Shown: piece by piece, positions 1 to 12,558 of the stretch | How the letters are laid out: each line of letters begins with the position of its first letter | Position numbering within the stretch: position 1 is the stretch's first letter | Origin: Mercenaria mercenaria | Taxonomy: Eukaryota; Mollusca; Bivalvia; Venerida; Veneridae | Reading direction: 5' to 3' | Assembly: GCF_021730395.1 (NCBI RefSeq) | Contig: NC_069362.1 | Location: 44,100,501 to 44,164,500 of the forward strand | Length of the DNA: 64,000 nucleotides | Made by a program: the position numbers and the translations under genes | The notes under the pieces: generated by a model | What the model saw: only the letters and a program-made list of their open reading frames with translations | Databases searched by the model: none | Told to the model about the DNA's origin: nothing

Positions 1-2440
1 GAGTCTTAATCGAAAAAACCAGGGTTATAGGGCCCGTACCTCGAGCACAAATGTATAGGTGGAAAAGGGTTAACAAGTGGTTTTGGGAAAGGCGGGGAAA
101 AATCAGATATATTTTGGGAATGGGCTTGATGTTTGGAAATTTGTGGGCAGTTTCAGGGTATGGAAAAAGCTCACTCAACTTGAAGCTGTGTTAACAAAAA
201 CGGATTCCCTTTTATATATCTAGGAGATGTTCTATGGGGGTTTTTGTAGATAGAATTGGAGGAAGTATTTTACCAATCCCCTTTGTTTTAAACCCAAAAA
301 CTAAATGACCGATATTTCCAAATTTTAAAATAAAAGGGTTTTAAAGATAAAGCATACCCCCGCGGGGGATGCTTTCCCGGGCGACCTTACTGAATCCAAA
401 TTAAAAAGTAAGGACCCAGCTTGAAAGTGGGAAAAATTTGAACCGTTATGGGTTTAAAAACTTGAGCATTGGGGCCCCCCGAGGGAAAGGCCCTGGCGTT
501 TCCGGGGAAAGACGAAAAACTTGGGCCCGGCAAGGAAATATTTTTTTGCTTAGAAAAAAACGTTTCCTGTTACTTTTTTCCTTTTTTTGGGAGTAAAACC
601 AAAGAGGGGGGTGGACCCTTGGGGGTTTTAGACTCTCATTTTTAAGATTGAAAGAACCTCATTTGGGAAAAATGAATGATACAAAAGTTCAATTTTTTCG
701 TACTTGCTAAAGATGTTGAGAAAGGGTTACAAGAAAGGGGGAGAAAAATCAAACCCATCACCTTAAAAAACGTTTTTCTTTTGGCTATGCAAGACTTGCC
801 ATAAAAAAATTTTTTTTGGGGAAAAAAGGGTTGCTATTTTAATTTGTAAAGGGGGGGGCTTTAAAGCTTAGAAAGTATGTTGAAAGGGATTTCTTCCCAA
901 TTTTGGATTTCCCCGAAATAAACTTTTCCTTAACAAAAATATAAGTTATGGGCCTTTTAAAAAAAAAATAAAATTTTAAAATAATTGATAAAAATTTTGT
1001 AATTTGGGCTTGAGGGAAAAATTGTTAAGGGAAATTTTCTGTGAATATAAATGCAAATTATTTTAATAAACCGGGTGAATTGGGCAGAAATTCTAAGAAA
1101 GAATCAGTGGATTTTTCCCTGCTTACAACATACTGCAGAAGGTGTCAAATTTTTTATTTAAATTTTTTTACAAAAACCAAACCCCAAAAAGGCAGTCGCT
1201 TTTGGGGGATGACATTTTTAAAAAAATTGGGCCCCCAAAACTGTGAAACATTTTTTTTCCTGTATAAAAGACTTGCGCTATTTAAAATTTAGTGAGAAAG
1301 GTAACGAAAAAGAAGAATGAATTTTATTTAATTTTTTAAAAAAAGTGAAGAAAGAAAAACGTTAAAAAAATTATTTGAAGTTTTAAAACCTGCGGAAAAG
1401 GGAATTTTGAATACAGGAGATATTCTGATTTTCCGGGATCTTTGATTCAAAAGGTGAAAAAATGGGTTTTGCAAATGTTATTAAACGTGCGGGGGGGATT
1501 TGTCGTACATGTCTTTTTTAAAGTCAGGGCACATTACAAGTACTGAAAAAAAAAGTTTTCAAGCAAGTTAAAAGGGTATTGAAAAGACCGACCAAAAATT
1601 TTTTTTATGGGTTTCGTTGTAAATTAAACAGAACCCGGAATATTTTCCTTTCCTTTCCAAAATACGTTGATTTTAAAAACGGTTTCCCCGAGGAAAGGCA
1701 TTGATTGTAAGCCCCCTTGTTCTTAGCGCCACAAGCTGACATTTCGAATATAAACCCTTTGGGCCTTTCTGAAGAAATGGGGAAAATTAGAGGGAAATCT
1801 TTTAGAATATTTTTCGTAATTTTATTCCATAAACGATGTCCTTACATTCATTTAAAAATGTTTGGTCCCCGGTTTTTTAGGGTTAAAAAGGTGACAGCAA
1901 AAACGGCCCTTTAAAAATTTTTTTTATTTTCTCTAAAAAACGTTTCAGTCTTACCCAAAAAAGGGGGAGTGTACTATTGCTTGTTTGATAAAAGAATACT
2001 TTAAAAAAAAAGCCATCGTTAAACCTGAAGCTTTAAAGATAAGAAGCATTACATATTGATTAAACAATAAAAATATATTGGGAAAAATGATGCGTTTTTG
2101 TTTTTGGAAAGGTTTTTTACGTAAACACATCGACAATATGGGTTTCTTTTCCACCCCGCTTTATTTACGCCCCGTTGCATCACCCCGTCTTTTGAAAAAA
2201 TTATTTCCGTTGCGGCTATAGTCCCCTAGTCACAAAAAATTTCATATTTTGGGGAAAATCCCCACCCACCGTTTTAAGCTGTGTAGCTCAATAATGGGTA
2301 CTGTTTTTATTACCTTTTCCCTAATGCTTTTTTTTTGAAAGGTGGCTTTTAAAACCCACGCGGGCTGAGCAGGCCGGGCAAACCAAGCCGCCCCCATTTT
2401 TTCAGTTATGTCGTGTTGGGCGACTGTGGTTTTTTCCAAA
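1..2440. other. No gene seen; noisy homopolymer-rich sequence
   Basis: I see no supportable gene here. Runs of A, T, G and C are unusually long and frequent, and the few open frames are short and without recognisable motifs. The texture continues into the satellite arrays that follow, where the expected repeat can be recognised and carries many extra or missing bases in homopolymers. I infer that this end of the window is low-quality consensus rather than unusual biology. Confidence 0.5.
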
Positions 2441-4130
2441 TTTTTTTTTTTAGCTCCCTGTCACAAAAGGGCCCCAAAGGGGCTTTTGTTATCGGCAGCG
2501 TCCGTCGTCCGCCCTCCCCTGCGTCCGGGCAGTCCGTGCCCCGAAATTTATGGTTTAATGACTGCCCTAACGGTTTCTTTTTCCCTTTTATGTCCCTTCA
2601 TTTTCCCCCTTTTTGTTTTTTGTGACTATTTTTTTTTTTATTGCCCGGTTTGAACAATAGAAAAGGAAACAAGGGGGGGGGCCTTAAAAACCGGGTTTTG
2701 TTAGAAATCCGTTCCCACGTCCGTAAAATTTTGCTTTTTTTGACCACTCAGAGGGCACATTTTTTTATGGGGTTTTTTATGAAAATTGGTCAGAAAAGGG
2801 GTTTATCTTGATGGGTTTCTGGGCAAGTTCGAATGTTTGGGCCTGCGGCAAAAAAATAGGTCAAGTAGTTCTAAAAAAAAGAAAAAACCTTGTACCTCTC
2901 TAGAGGCCATTTTTTCATAAATCCTTTATGAGTTTTTTCAGAAAAGTTCACTTGATGTATCTAGGACAAGTTTGGGAAAATGGGTCCGTGTGGCAAAAAC
3001 TAGGTCAGTAGGTCTAAAAAAAGAAAACCCGGGGACCTCTCTAGAGGCCAAAATTTTTCAAAAATCTTCAGGAAAAATTTTGGGAGAATGTTCACCTTGA
3101 TGTATCTAAAAATCAAAGTTTGAAACTGGGTCCCCTTTCGGTCCCAAAAAAAAAGGGGCAGTAGGTTAAAAATTGAAAAACCCCTTTTGACCCATCTAGG
3201 GAGGGCCCCTATTTTTCACAAGATCTTCCCTGAAAATTTGTCAAAAGTTCACCCTTTATGATATCTAAAGGGCCGGGGTTTTAAAAATGGGTTTTCGTCC
3301 ATTAAAAAAAAGGTCAGTGGTTTTAAAAAAATAGAAAAAAAAACCCGGGGACCTCTTAAAAGGCAAAAATTTTTTTCACGGGTCTTTATGAAAATTGGTC
3401 TGGGAAAATTTTTGGCTGATGATATCTAGGTTCCCAAGGGTTTGGAAAATAGGTCAAATCCCCGGGCAAAAACTAGGTCCCTTAGGGCTAAAAATAGAAA
3501 AAAACCCGGGAACCCCTCTTGAGGGAATTTGTTTTGAATGGATCTTCATTTAAATTTTGGGCAGAAAGTTCAAACCTTTTAGGGTATCTGGTAAAATTTT
3601 AAACCCGGGGGACGTGCCATCAATAACTAGGTCAGTAGTTCTAAAAAAAGAAAAAAAACCCTTTTGACCTCTCTAGAGGCCATATATTTTATGAATTTCA
3701 TGAAAAAAGTCAAATGTTACCTTGATGGAAACTAGGGCAAGTTTGAAAGTGGGTTTCCCCTGCCTTTTAAAAAATAGGTCGGGAGGCAAATTTAAAAAAA
3801 AAACCCTTTTACCTCCCCTGAGGCTGAATTTTTTATGGGATCTTTGAAAATTGGTCTTTAATGTTCAAATTTTGATTTAGGTCAAATTGAAAATTTGGGT
3901 CAAAGGGGGTTTAAAAAAAAGGTCGTAGGGTTTTTAAAAAAAAAAAACCTTGTGCCCCTCTAGAAAACCAAAACTTTTAAATGATCTTAGGAAAATTTGG
4001 GCAGAATGTTCACCTTGATAATCTAGGGAAAATTTTTAAATGGGTCACGTGCGGTCAATAACTTTGGGATAGGTCAAATTTTATAAAAAGAGGGCCATGA
4101 GGTCCCGGGTTCGCTCACCCTTTCCCAAAA
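2441..4130 (+). mobile_element. Degenerate Helitron-like (HINE/pearl-type) element with satellite array, head on the left
   Basis: The left end has an imperfect hairpin head of the form AGCTCC..GTCAC / GTGACA..GGGGC near 2452-2485, followed by a GTCCGTCG-rich stretch. From about 2690 there is an array of about 145-150 bp units built around phrases such as 'aggtcagtaggt', 'cctctctagaggcc', 'gaaaattggtcagaatgttcacc' and 'tgatatctagg'. The same head, GTC-rich stretch and array order appears much more cleanly at 56539-58682. Homopolymer errors make unit boundaries uncertain. Confidence 0.6.
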
Positions 4131-4139
4131 TACCCAGGG

Positions 4140-5796
4140 TTTTTAGTAGGGCGTCGTTTTTTTTTATTGTTTTACATTTGTGGGCCTTTGTTTTTTAGCT
4201 CATGTGACCCCGGGTTTTTAAATTGACCTAAAATTTCAAATAAAAAAATCTGCCAATTTTCATGAAGATTTCCCTTGAAAAAATGGTCTCCCCCGAAGGG
4301 CATAAAAGGGTTTTTTTTTCTTTATTTTTACCTAGCCCCAGTTTTCCAAAGGGGAGTTTACCCTGTTTTGAACTTTATTAGATATTTTCAAATAAAAAAA
4401 ACGATCAAATTTTTATGAAATCCCTTGAAAAATATGGCCTCTAGAGAGGTCAAAAATTTTAATAATTTTAGGGCCCACTGACCTAGGTTTTTTACTGCAG
4501 TTGACCAGTTTCAAATTTTTACCAAGATTCATCAAAAATGAACATTTAGACCAAAATTCATACCCAAAACCCCTGAAAAATTTTGGGCCCTAGAGAGGTC
4601 ACAAGGTTTTTTTTTATTTTTGGGCCTACTGACCCAGTTTTGTAAGGGACCCGACCCAGTTTCAAACTTACCTTGATATCACCCCAAAGGGTTAAAATTT
4701 TGGGCCAAATTTTTAAAGGAGGGTCCCTTCACAAGTATGGCCTTAAGGGGGACCAAAGGGTTTTTCCCATTTTTAAGGCTACTTACCCAGTTTTTTTATT
4801 GCACATAACCCGTTTCGAACTTGACCTAAATATCACAAGATAAACATTTCAGACCAATTTTCATAAGTTCCCAAAAACATATGGCCTTTAGAGAGGTCCA
4901 AGGTTTTTTTTATTATTTGACCCATTTACCTTTTTTTTGGCGGCACCCTAACCCATTTTGAAGTTGGCCTAGATTTCACAAGATGAACATTCAACCAACT
5001 TTCAAACAATCCCATGGAAAAAATTTTGGGCCCCTTTTTAAGGGGGTCCCAAAGGTTTTTTTTATTTTTTTGCCTACGGAAACCCAGTTTTTAAAAGGGC
5101 CCTACCCACTTTCAAACTTTACCTAGATATCATCAAGGTGAAAATTTTGACCAATTTTTATGAAAATCTCGTGAAATATATGGCCTTAGAAGGGCACAAG
5201 GTTTTTCTATTTTTTAAAAATACTGACCTATTTTTGATTGCCCGTGACTTCCCCTTTTGGGAAATTGACCTAGAACCAAGAAGAACATTCAAAAACCCAA
5301 ATTTTTATACGATCCCTTGAAAAAAAAAGGCCTTTAGGAGGTCAAAGGTTTTTCTAAATTTTTTGACCTACTGACCCAGTTTTAGACGGCATGTAAAACC
5401 CTTTCAAACTTAACCTTTGATTCATCAAGGGGAACATTCAGAACCCCAATTTTTATGAGATCTTTTGAAATTTTTTGGCCTCTACAGAAGGTTCCAAAGT
5501 TTTTTCCATTTTTTTGGGCCTACTGACCTAGTTTTTGATGGCACTGACCCCCCTTTCAAACTTGACCTGTATCATTAAAATGAACATTTTGACCAATTTT
5601 CATGAAGATCTTTTGGAAAAAAAATGGCCCCTAAAGAAGGGCCAAGGTTTTTTTATTTTTTTGACCTCCCGACCCAGTTTTTTAAAGGGAAAGTGACCCA
5701 GTTTTAAACTTTACCTAGATATCTCAAGATGAACATTTTAAATAACTTTCATACAGATCCATTTTAAAAAAGTGGGCCTCTAGAAAAGGTCCCCGT
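4140..5796 (-). mobile_element. Satellite array of the same family in opposite orientation
   Basis: From about 4190 the same units run as the reverse complement, with phrases such as 'gacctagatatcatcaagatgaac', 'gaccaattttcatgaagatc', 'ggcctctagagaggtc' and 'tactgacccagttttt' repeating about every 145-150 bp. The switch in orientation lies near 4085-4200. This makes a large inverted repeat with the preceding element, either two insertions head to tail or an assembly fold-back. Both halves carry many homopolymer differences from the expected unit. Confidence 0.6.
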
Positions 5797-6150
5797 TTTT
5801 ATCCCCCTGTCACCAAAATGACAAGGGGAAACTTTTGTTTATCGCGCGGGTTTACCTCTTTGAGGGGAATAGTTTTGAATGGTTTTTTCATGAAAATTGT
5901 TTAGAAATGTTCACCTTTATTTATATCTAGGGGCAAAATTCGAAAAATGGGTCCCCGTGCCCTCAAAAACTAGGTCATTTGGTCAAAATAAAAAAACCTT
6001 TTTTTTTTTTTTTTTTTGACCTCTCTAGAGGTCATATTTTTCAATGGGTCTTATGAAAATTTGGGCAGAATTTTTATCTTGTGATTCTAGGTCAGGTTTA
6101 AAACTGGGGCCCATGAGCTCAAAAACTAGGTCACTATGTCAAATATAGAA
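5797..6150 (+). mobile_element. Third HINE-type head with about two satellite units
   Basis: A hairpin head (CCCCTGTCAC..ATGACAAGGGG) at about 5804-5832 is followed by TATCGCGCGG and then units with 'ctctctagaggtcatatttttca' and 'aaaaactaggtcac'. The element appears to stop near 6150. It is the same family as the arrays to its left, in the forward orientation. Confidence 0.55.
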
Positions 6151-6780
6151 AAAAGCAATGCCATACACAGTTCAAAACAGAGGTCTTGTGGGAAGGAGGT
6201 GAGGCTAATGGCCGACGCGATGCGAGTGGTCCGAGCTATTGTGTTTTTACGTGTACTCTTCTCAGCTCCAGGGTGCGCGGGGCCAGAGAGTATGATATGA
6301 GAGACAGGCTTTTTTGGTTGATGCAGAGCCAACAAAGGAGGTGATCTAGTCGAGGTTGCCATGGACTGCATACAGGGATTTTGACGAATCAGAGTTTTTT
6401 ATATTTTGGATCTCTCAGATCGTTCAGCACGACATTTATGGTTGTGTTAATTTACTGGTATAATTTTTTCGGCTTGGTTGGTTCCTTTAGATCATGTAGA
6501 TTTGGGTATTGTTTAATCACCCCTTGGTGCCCCCTTTTTAATTCTGTCTATAATGAGTGCATGTGCAGGCTCCGTAACCTCAAATCCCCTCTTTAAACAC
6601 CTTTTTGTTTAGTTCTGTTCATTGTTTTCTCATTTAGGGCAAACCCTTTATTTTAACTTTATACGCAACTTTCATGGAATTACACTGTGTGTATCATTGA
6701 AGGTTTCATGTACACTGTGGTATGAATACATCTGCGGGTGCCACAAAATTATATTTTAGTACTTGTAACTTGTGTAAATA
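6151..6780. other. Spacer between satellites and GPCR 3' end; likely 3' UTR side
   Basis: An 81-codon minus-strand frame (6126-6371) is open but shows no recognisable motif and overlaps the satellite edge. The minus-strand AATAAA at 6647-6652, about 130 bases past the receptor stop codon, is a plausible polyadenylation signal for the receptor. Nothing else is supportable. Confidence 0.35.
6647..6652 (-). promoter_or_regulatory. Candidate polyadenylation signal of the GPCR
   Basis: AATAAA on the minus strand, about 130 bases downstream of the receptor stop codon. Position and sequence fit; there is no transcript evidence. Confidence 0.35.
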
Positions 6781-9701
6781 TTATTGAGTTGAGTCTGAAC
6801 CCGGGACTTGAGGGCATGGTAGGTAGCTTGCATCTTCAAACCCCTTTCTGAAGTTTTCGTTGAAGCACCCGTAAAGAACGGGATTTATAGCACTGTTGGA
6901 GTAGGCGACATAAAGGGCAGCGTATTTTGCTCCAAAAATATAGTTCTCAATCTGTAAATAATGTTCATCAATTTGATTACACATTTTCAAAAATCAGAAT
7001 GAAGATTAATTAACCTTTACCCTGCTAAATTTCTAAAATGGACTGGTCCGTCATTCAATTTTGTCAGTACCACTTATTATTCAAAGGGTTGTTCACTGAA
7101 AATTTACTCACAGCCGCTAGCAGGCTAAAGGTTAATTATGCCTGAAATACATATTTTATCGAAAATATCAAAACCAAATGGCATTGATATAACGAAAGCT
7201 TAATGGACGTGATAAACCCAAGAATGAAATGTAAAAATATGATACGTTTCCTATTTAACGAGATCATATCGACGGATTAAAAGTGTATTTTCGTTTAGTT
7301 CACTTTCGCTCTGACCTCTCCATATTATTTACTGCAAAAAGTAAAATTACAACTAGCCAATATCCGAAGAGTAAATTCAAATATTGATACATACTGGTTC
7401 GTCTTCAGTGCGAAAAATGTCCCAGAGAATAAAGACTTGCTGGGGTGTCCAACATATGATGAATGTCGTCAATACTGCTATCAACATTCGAATCACCTAC
7501 AATAATTGTAACATTCTAATGAAGGGAAATAAATTCAACCAAACAAAATTATTTGTTAACAGTAATTTAGAAATCTGTATAATTCTGATCAGATAAGGTG
7601 ATCGTGAGAAGAATGCCGGTACGGGTTATTGATTACGTCTATTGATTAATGGCTCAACGTTTACTTCAGAGATGAATAAGTAAGAAATAAGTAACCTTTT
7701 TCTTATCCTATCTGTGCTGTTGTGTAGCTTGTCACGGTTCCAGTATTTTACGTTAAATCAGTTTAATTGATATCATTGTAATAGCACTCAGCATTTATGA
7801 ATACTGGAACAAAAGACATGACTACACACCAAAACTGTATCGTATATATTCCTTCCTGGCATTTCTGGTGAACATTCTCGGTCCTACGAAACTTTTGGCA
7901 CACTTCCTCACACCAGATTTCATGTCCTTTAGCCCCGAAATAATCAAAACCTTTGGCGCACTACAAAGCTGGGCAATGCCACGCCCGTGAGATAATCCAA
8001 ACTGCTACCAATAATTATGGTTACGAATACTGGGTCAAACATTGCTTAAGGTAAAATGATTGCCACGACGATCCGCCGATATAGTCCGTAGTGTTAGGAC
8101 ACTGGACTAACCGCAAGCACTGAAATATGAATAAGCATTATATGAAACAGTTTTCTTACGTGTATTCTACTAAGTCGCGTCCTTTTACCGGGAAGGGGTA
8201 GGGAAGGAAACGATATTGTCCAAAACCATACAGCTATTAATTTATTTTGAGAACTGTTTCATTTTTTCGCTCTCTCACGTCTTGATAAGCTACATTTTAT
8301 TGAATTACTATTAACCTCTAAACCTTTTGAAGAAAAAAACCTTTATATATTTAAGAATGTTGAATCTATTAAAACAACACTCCAAGTTTACTCCTTTTCG
8401 CTTCTCCCCATGTCTCTATTTGGTAAATAAAATCGTTACGCCGCCATTTCTATCAGGCATGAGATAGGATCTCGAGTTTGCAAATTTCGACAGATGATAA
8501 ATAGGCTAAAACTTCATACTGAAACGCAGCAGAGTAAAAGAAAACTCGATGCTGTTAAGAAAGGGCATTTGGAAAGGAAGGAAGATTAGAAATATTTTTG
8601 GAATAGTTGTTATAGACCTACGTAGACTTACATTTTATTTGGTAGTGATCAGCCTTCAAGAAGAAAATATTTAAATTTCATTCGGAATAAGCATCCATTC
8701 TCAGGAAAAATTTGATTAGATTCTTTAACACTGAGAAGTCAACTCTATTTGACAAAAATTGCAAAATATGGGCCCCGTGTAAAATAAGCAATATCTTGCA
8801 TTTTATTTGTTTATTCATGAAATTTTGATCTAGGATCCATTTAGTCGTCAAGATGTTTGTTATTTTCCATGGAAATCAAGCTAATATTAATAACAAAGGG
8901 ATATTAACAATGCTTAAATGTGACAAAAAGCACTTGATTTCTCCTAAAATCAACCGAAATATGCCCATCTGGTCTAAATCTGGGTTGTAAATTCAAACAA
9001 TTATTTGACATTAAAGAGTTTTAAGTCTTTATTCATCATTTTACACCATCTGAAACAGATACATGTTTTTGGGGGGTGTTCTTTTTTATTTGGTGGGGCA
9101 TTGTTGCCAAAAACAGGTAATTTTACCAAATTGTTTGTTGGATTGTAAACTATCAAAAGCGTTTCCAAATTTTTTATAACCAGACTAATACATTAAAATA
9201 ACGGTTACCTAATACCTTGATCTTTCAAAAACATATTGAAATCCATAAAAACTTCTTTTAATTACAGGTATTACTAGTGGCATCGAAAAGTGAATAGTTA
9301 CAACGGGAAAACGCGTGTGTATATTTAGAAATTGAATAATCATTCTTACCTTGCACGAAGGTGTTCATTTTACACACATTAGCTCCGAAGGGATATTCTT
9401 TTGTTATACTATTTCCTGCATGTGCCCACATACAGGAACATCCGACCATTATGTCACTTATGGCCAAGTTCAAAAGTAAAACATTTATTGTTGTCCTCAT
9501 ATGTTTATTCATGATAACTGTAAGGATTACAATACTATTTCCGACAATATCCATTAGGAACGCTATGATATAAAAGACTACTTTTAAGCCTATTTCCCAC
9601 TTCGGAATATCTTTTGGTAATCCTATAGCCGTAAAATTTTCTGTTATATATGGATCATAATAGCTGATGTCCGGTACTTCAGTTCCTGGTTCACATGCCA
9701 T
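6781..9701 (-). CDS. Class A (rhodopsin-like) neuropeptide-type GPCR, four coding exons, one damaged
   Basis: Coding exons: 9350-9701, about 7705-8141, 7395-7496 and 6781-6951. Exon 1 (117 aa) starts at an ATG and has a sequon (N22), TM1 with GNS, TM2 with LNLAISD and the TM3-proximal Cys in FGANVC; its donor is G|GTAAG. Exon 3 is 34 codons with the TM6 motif CWTP between consensus acceptor and donor. Exon 4 carries TM7 with NPVLY and helix-8-like FNENFRKGF, then stops at 6781-6783; phases 3 to 4 match. The TM3-TM5 exon is recognisable only piecewise: an ADR triplet in the DRY position, an ECL2 with WCEEVC and a TM5-like IQFWCVVMSFVPVF lie in different frames. It therefore has about five or six frame changes, from decay or from consensus error. 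The TM7 tail recalls galanin/allatostatin-A/QRFP-type receptors, but I cannot assign the ligand class. An intact gene would encode about 350 aa. Confidence 0.75.
7010..7135. repeat. Short TIR MITE (TTAACCTTTA family)
   Basis: The ends are inverted repeats (TTAACCTTTACCCTGCT at the left, AGCAGGCTAAAGGTTAA at the right). Related full-length copies of about 200 bp occur at 30260-30458, 61253-61466, 61776-61986 and 62192-62400. This copy has lost its centre. It lies in the last GPCR intron. Confidence 0.7.
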
Positions 9702-10098
9702 TTTTGGCTACTTAGGATCCTTCATAGTCCTTTTTTTCCGTTTGTAAGTTTTTGTATACAACTATGTTTTCATGTTGAAAGAAACTCAATAAAACGTTAA
9801 TTAAAAGTTTCAATTAAAAAAAAAACACACATTAATAATGTAACAGAAATTCCACCACTTTCCAGTCACTAAAAGTCTAATTACTAATTTCACATTCAGT
9901 AAAAAGCGTTCGCTCTCGAGTTACGTCTTTCATACGGATACCCCGGTTTTGTTGATCAATATGTAGCACGCAGCTATTAAATATATCTGCCGCTGAGAAA
10001 CATTCGCTAGCTCATCTGATTATCTGGAAAATGTCGCTTAATTGTTAGACATTTCGTTCCAATATATATAATACGTTTGTAATTCGGTACATTTTTTT
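9702..10098. other. 5' flank of the GPCR; no gene seen
   Basis: AT-rich sequence upstream of the receptor start codon. It would hold the 5' UTR and promoter of the minus-strand receptor, but I see no convincing core promoter. Confidence 0.3.
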
Positions 10099-10440
10099 AG
10101 CTCACTTGAGCACAAAGTGTTCGGGGTGAGCTATTGTGATCACTCACCAATCGGCGTCCGTCCGTCGTCTATCTGTCCAGCCACACTAGAAGTTGGTGAA
10201 ACTTTGGCTTGATGTTCCTTGGGTGGTCCTCTTCCAAAACTGTTCAAATGGTTTCGCTTGGTTACATACAGGTGCCACCAGAGCTAAAAATAGATAAATC
10301 TTTAAACGAAATCTCCTTCTAAACCGCGGGACCGATTTTGAAATAATTTCATATAAAAGGTCCTTATGTAACCCTCTACCAAGATTGTTCAAATAAAATA
10401 AAAATGGCCGCCCGAGGGCGTTGTCACTTGTCCCTGTATG
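10099..10440 (-). mobile_element. HINE-type hairpin end with GTCCGTCG stretch
   Basis: An imperfect hairpin (AGCTCACTTGAGCAC..GTTCGGGGTGAGCT) is followed by 'attgtgatcactc' and then 'ggcgtccgtccgtcgtc'. This order matches the heads at 2452 and 56539. The opposite end is not clear, so the boundary near 10440 is approximate. Read on the minus strand the hairpin is followed by CTAAA, as at Helitron 3' ends. Confidence 0.55.
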
Positions 10441-12558
10441 TTCATAGTGGAAACTTTAAAAATCTTTTTGTATGAAACTGCTGTCCCGATTGTTTATATT
10501 TTTAATTTCATTTCATGAAATGAATATATTTTTAATCTGATCTGGAGCCAGATTCTTTTAAAAAATTGTTAAAGTCAGAATATTTTTAAGCCCATCATCA
10601 GGTTGTTTCATAAAAATTCTCACTGTTGCCTTTCTATTTGGCAATTAACAGATCTAGCAATAAACTGCAAACACAAGTTAATGAATTTGCGCAATTAAGC
10701 AATAATTGATGAGCATAAAACAAATATTCGACTGTCCCATGATATGCCTGTTGCATAAACGGCGCTAGTGCAAATAGCACAATTTCAAAATATAATGAAA
10801 TCTTGATTATCGCACAGGTATAAGTTATAGTAATTGTTCCAGGAATAGGTCTACGTGCTGTGTGAAGACCTGGAACCGAGAGAGCGTAGCGACCTTCTAA
10901 TCTGTCTATAATTACTATGTGGACATATTCCGACGCATTTCTGGACTAATTTGTACAATTGTACAATTGTTTTCCCCAGTGTCAAACAGGAAGTCGTCGG
11001 TACACTCCAACAAGTCTTGGCGGAGCCCTCGTGCAATTATTACGCCCAAAATATAACCGCCCATCATGTGTAAATAGTGCTAAACATGGTTTTGCTGTAA
11101 ATTATTTCTTATTTTAGTATCACTGACAATTCATAGTTGGTAATGTTCATGTTTCAGCGAATAAAAGTTTAAATTGAATAAAATATTACATAGAAATGAA
11201 TGCTGCATTCCAAGATATTCGAGCTAGTTGTGCAACTGAACTACATCCTATTCATAAAAAAATGCAACATTTTCCAAAGGTTTTAAAGCATTTCTCTAAC
11301 AAATTGGCCCATTGAGTTTCTTCTTCCTAGAATGCACTCCTCTCAAAAATTTTTCTAAAATAATTAAAATAACGACCCACATTAAATTAAACAAAACCCT
11401 ACATCTTATGTATACCTCTATAGACTATGGCCATCTCAAGTGAAAATTAGATTTCTTCGGGTCTTCTACAAATGTTACCGTATTTGCTGTTAAAGTATAA
11501 TGGTGCTCCCGCGTGTAATTAGTTGGACAATGGAAGCCATTAATACAAGAACTGGTTCTCAGTCTGCTTCTCACACAGGTCAAGTCCGGGAACAAGCGAA
11601 CTCCAGATCGATCCTGTCTGTGTATGACGTACTATTATAGTATGATGTACCGTTTTTGATCCAAACGGTACGTCAGATCTGAGTGCATTGTCGAACGCTG
11701 ATCAATTGCTGCAACAACACTTCTCGAGTGAACCGAAGTATGCCCATACCCCCGCGCTGGTTCCTTTAGTATGCACAGATAAAGACCGAAAACAGCGAAC
11801 ACTAGTCTGGTCGCGTATTTTAGCAGAACGCGCGTCATACAACGTGGCCAACACACGACCGATTGCCACGAAGGAAGCAATGGGTAGCCTCGGAACTTTT
11901 TATCAAATCAGTAAGCCAATGACCTAGGATTCGACTCGGTCAAATTCCTAGGAGGCCCGTAGTCATTGATCAGTACTGGATATACTTCACTAGTAAAACA
12001 AATTCTGACGCAGGAGACAATAACGAAATCTAAACACAGCTTTCACGCAACTTACAAAAACTATTAGTAAATAATATGATAAATGAATAATATTGTTTTG
12101 AGCAATAACGCCGAGCCATTTGAATAGAATTGTAAGCATAAAAGTACCTTCTGTTAAAACATGTTGAAAACATGAAAAAACGTACGTTACAAGCAAACAT
12201 AAAGTATTTTCGTTGTAACATACTGAGCGGTGCTTCACTGTTACTGATGTTGTTTTCCCGCTTTTTCAAGTAAAACCTGAAATCTAACACGATCCGATTC
12301 ATTTCCTATTAAACAAAGAAGGCCAGAAAAACAGTGGAATTATTGTACAAACAAATCCTGTTCTGACGTCACAATATTACGTCATGCGTCAAACGGCAAT
12401 AGCGGCGGCCGTTGGAAAAGAAAACCGATTGAAAACGGCAAATATTTAATGAATGTCGTCAAGAGACTCCAAACAATGAATTTATTCAACGACAAATCAC
12501 TGAAGAGATATATTATTTCTAGCAAACTTAAGTCCATTCAAGATGAACATATCCTTAT
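10441..12558. other. Intergenic; no supportable gene
   Basis: The open frames are short and unrecognised. The stretch 11660-11930 is open on both strands and relatively GC-rich but shows no motif and no proper start. At 12363-12390 there are two CRE-like sites (TGACGTCA, TTACGTCA) in a locally CG-rich patch, not linked to any gene I can see. Confidence 0.35.

Noticed and set aside
6126-6371. 81-codon minus frame as an extra C-terminal exon of the GPCR
   Set aside because: The receptor exon already ends in a stop with no convincing donor, and this frame overlaps the edge of the satellite element.
11660-11927. GC-richer open stretch on both strands
   Set aside because: It looked like a possible exon, but there is no ATG in the plus frame, no splice pair and no similarity I recognise.
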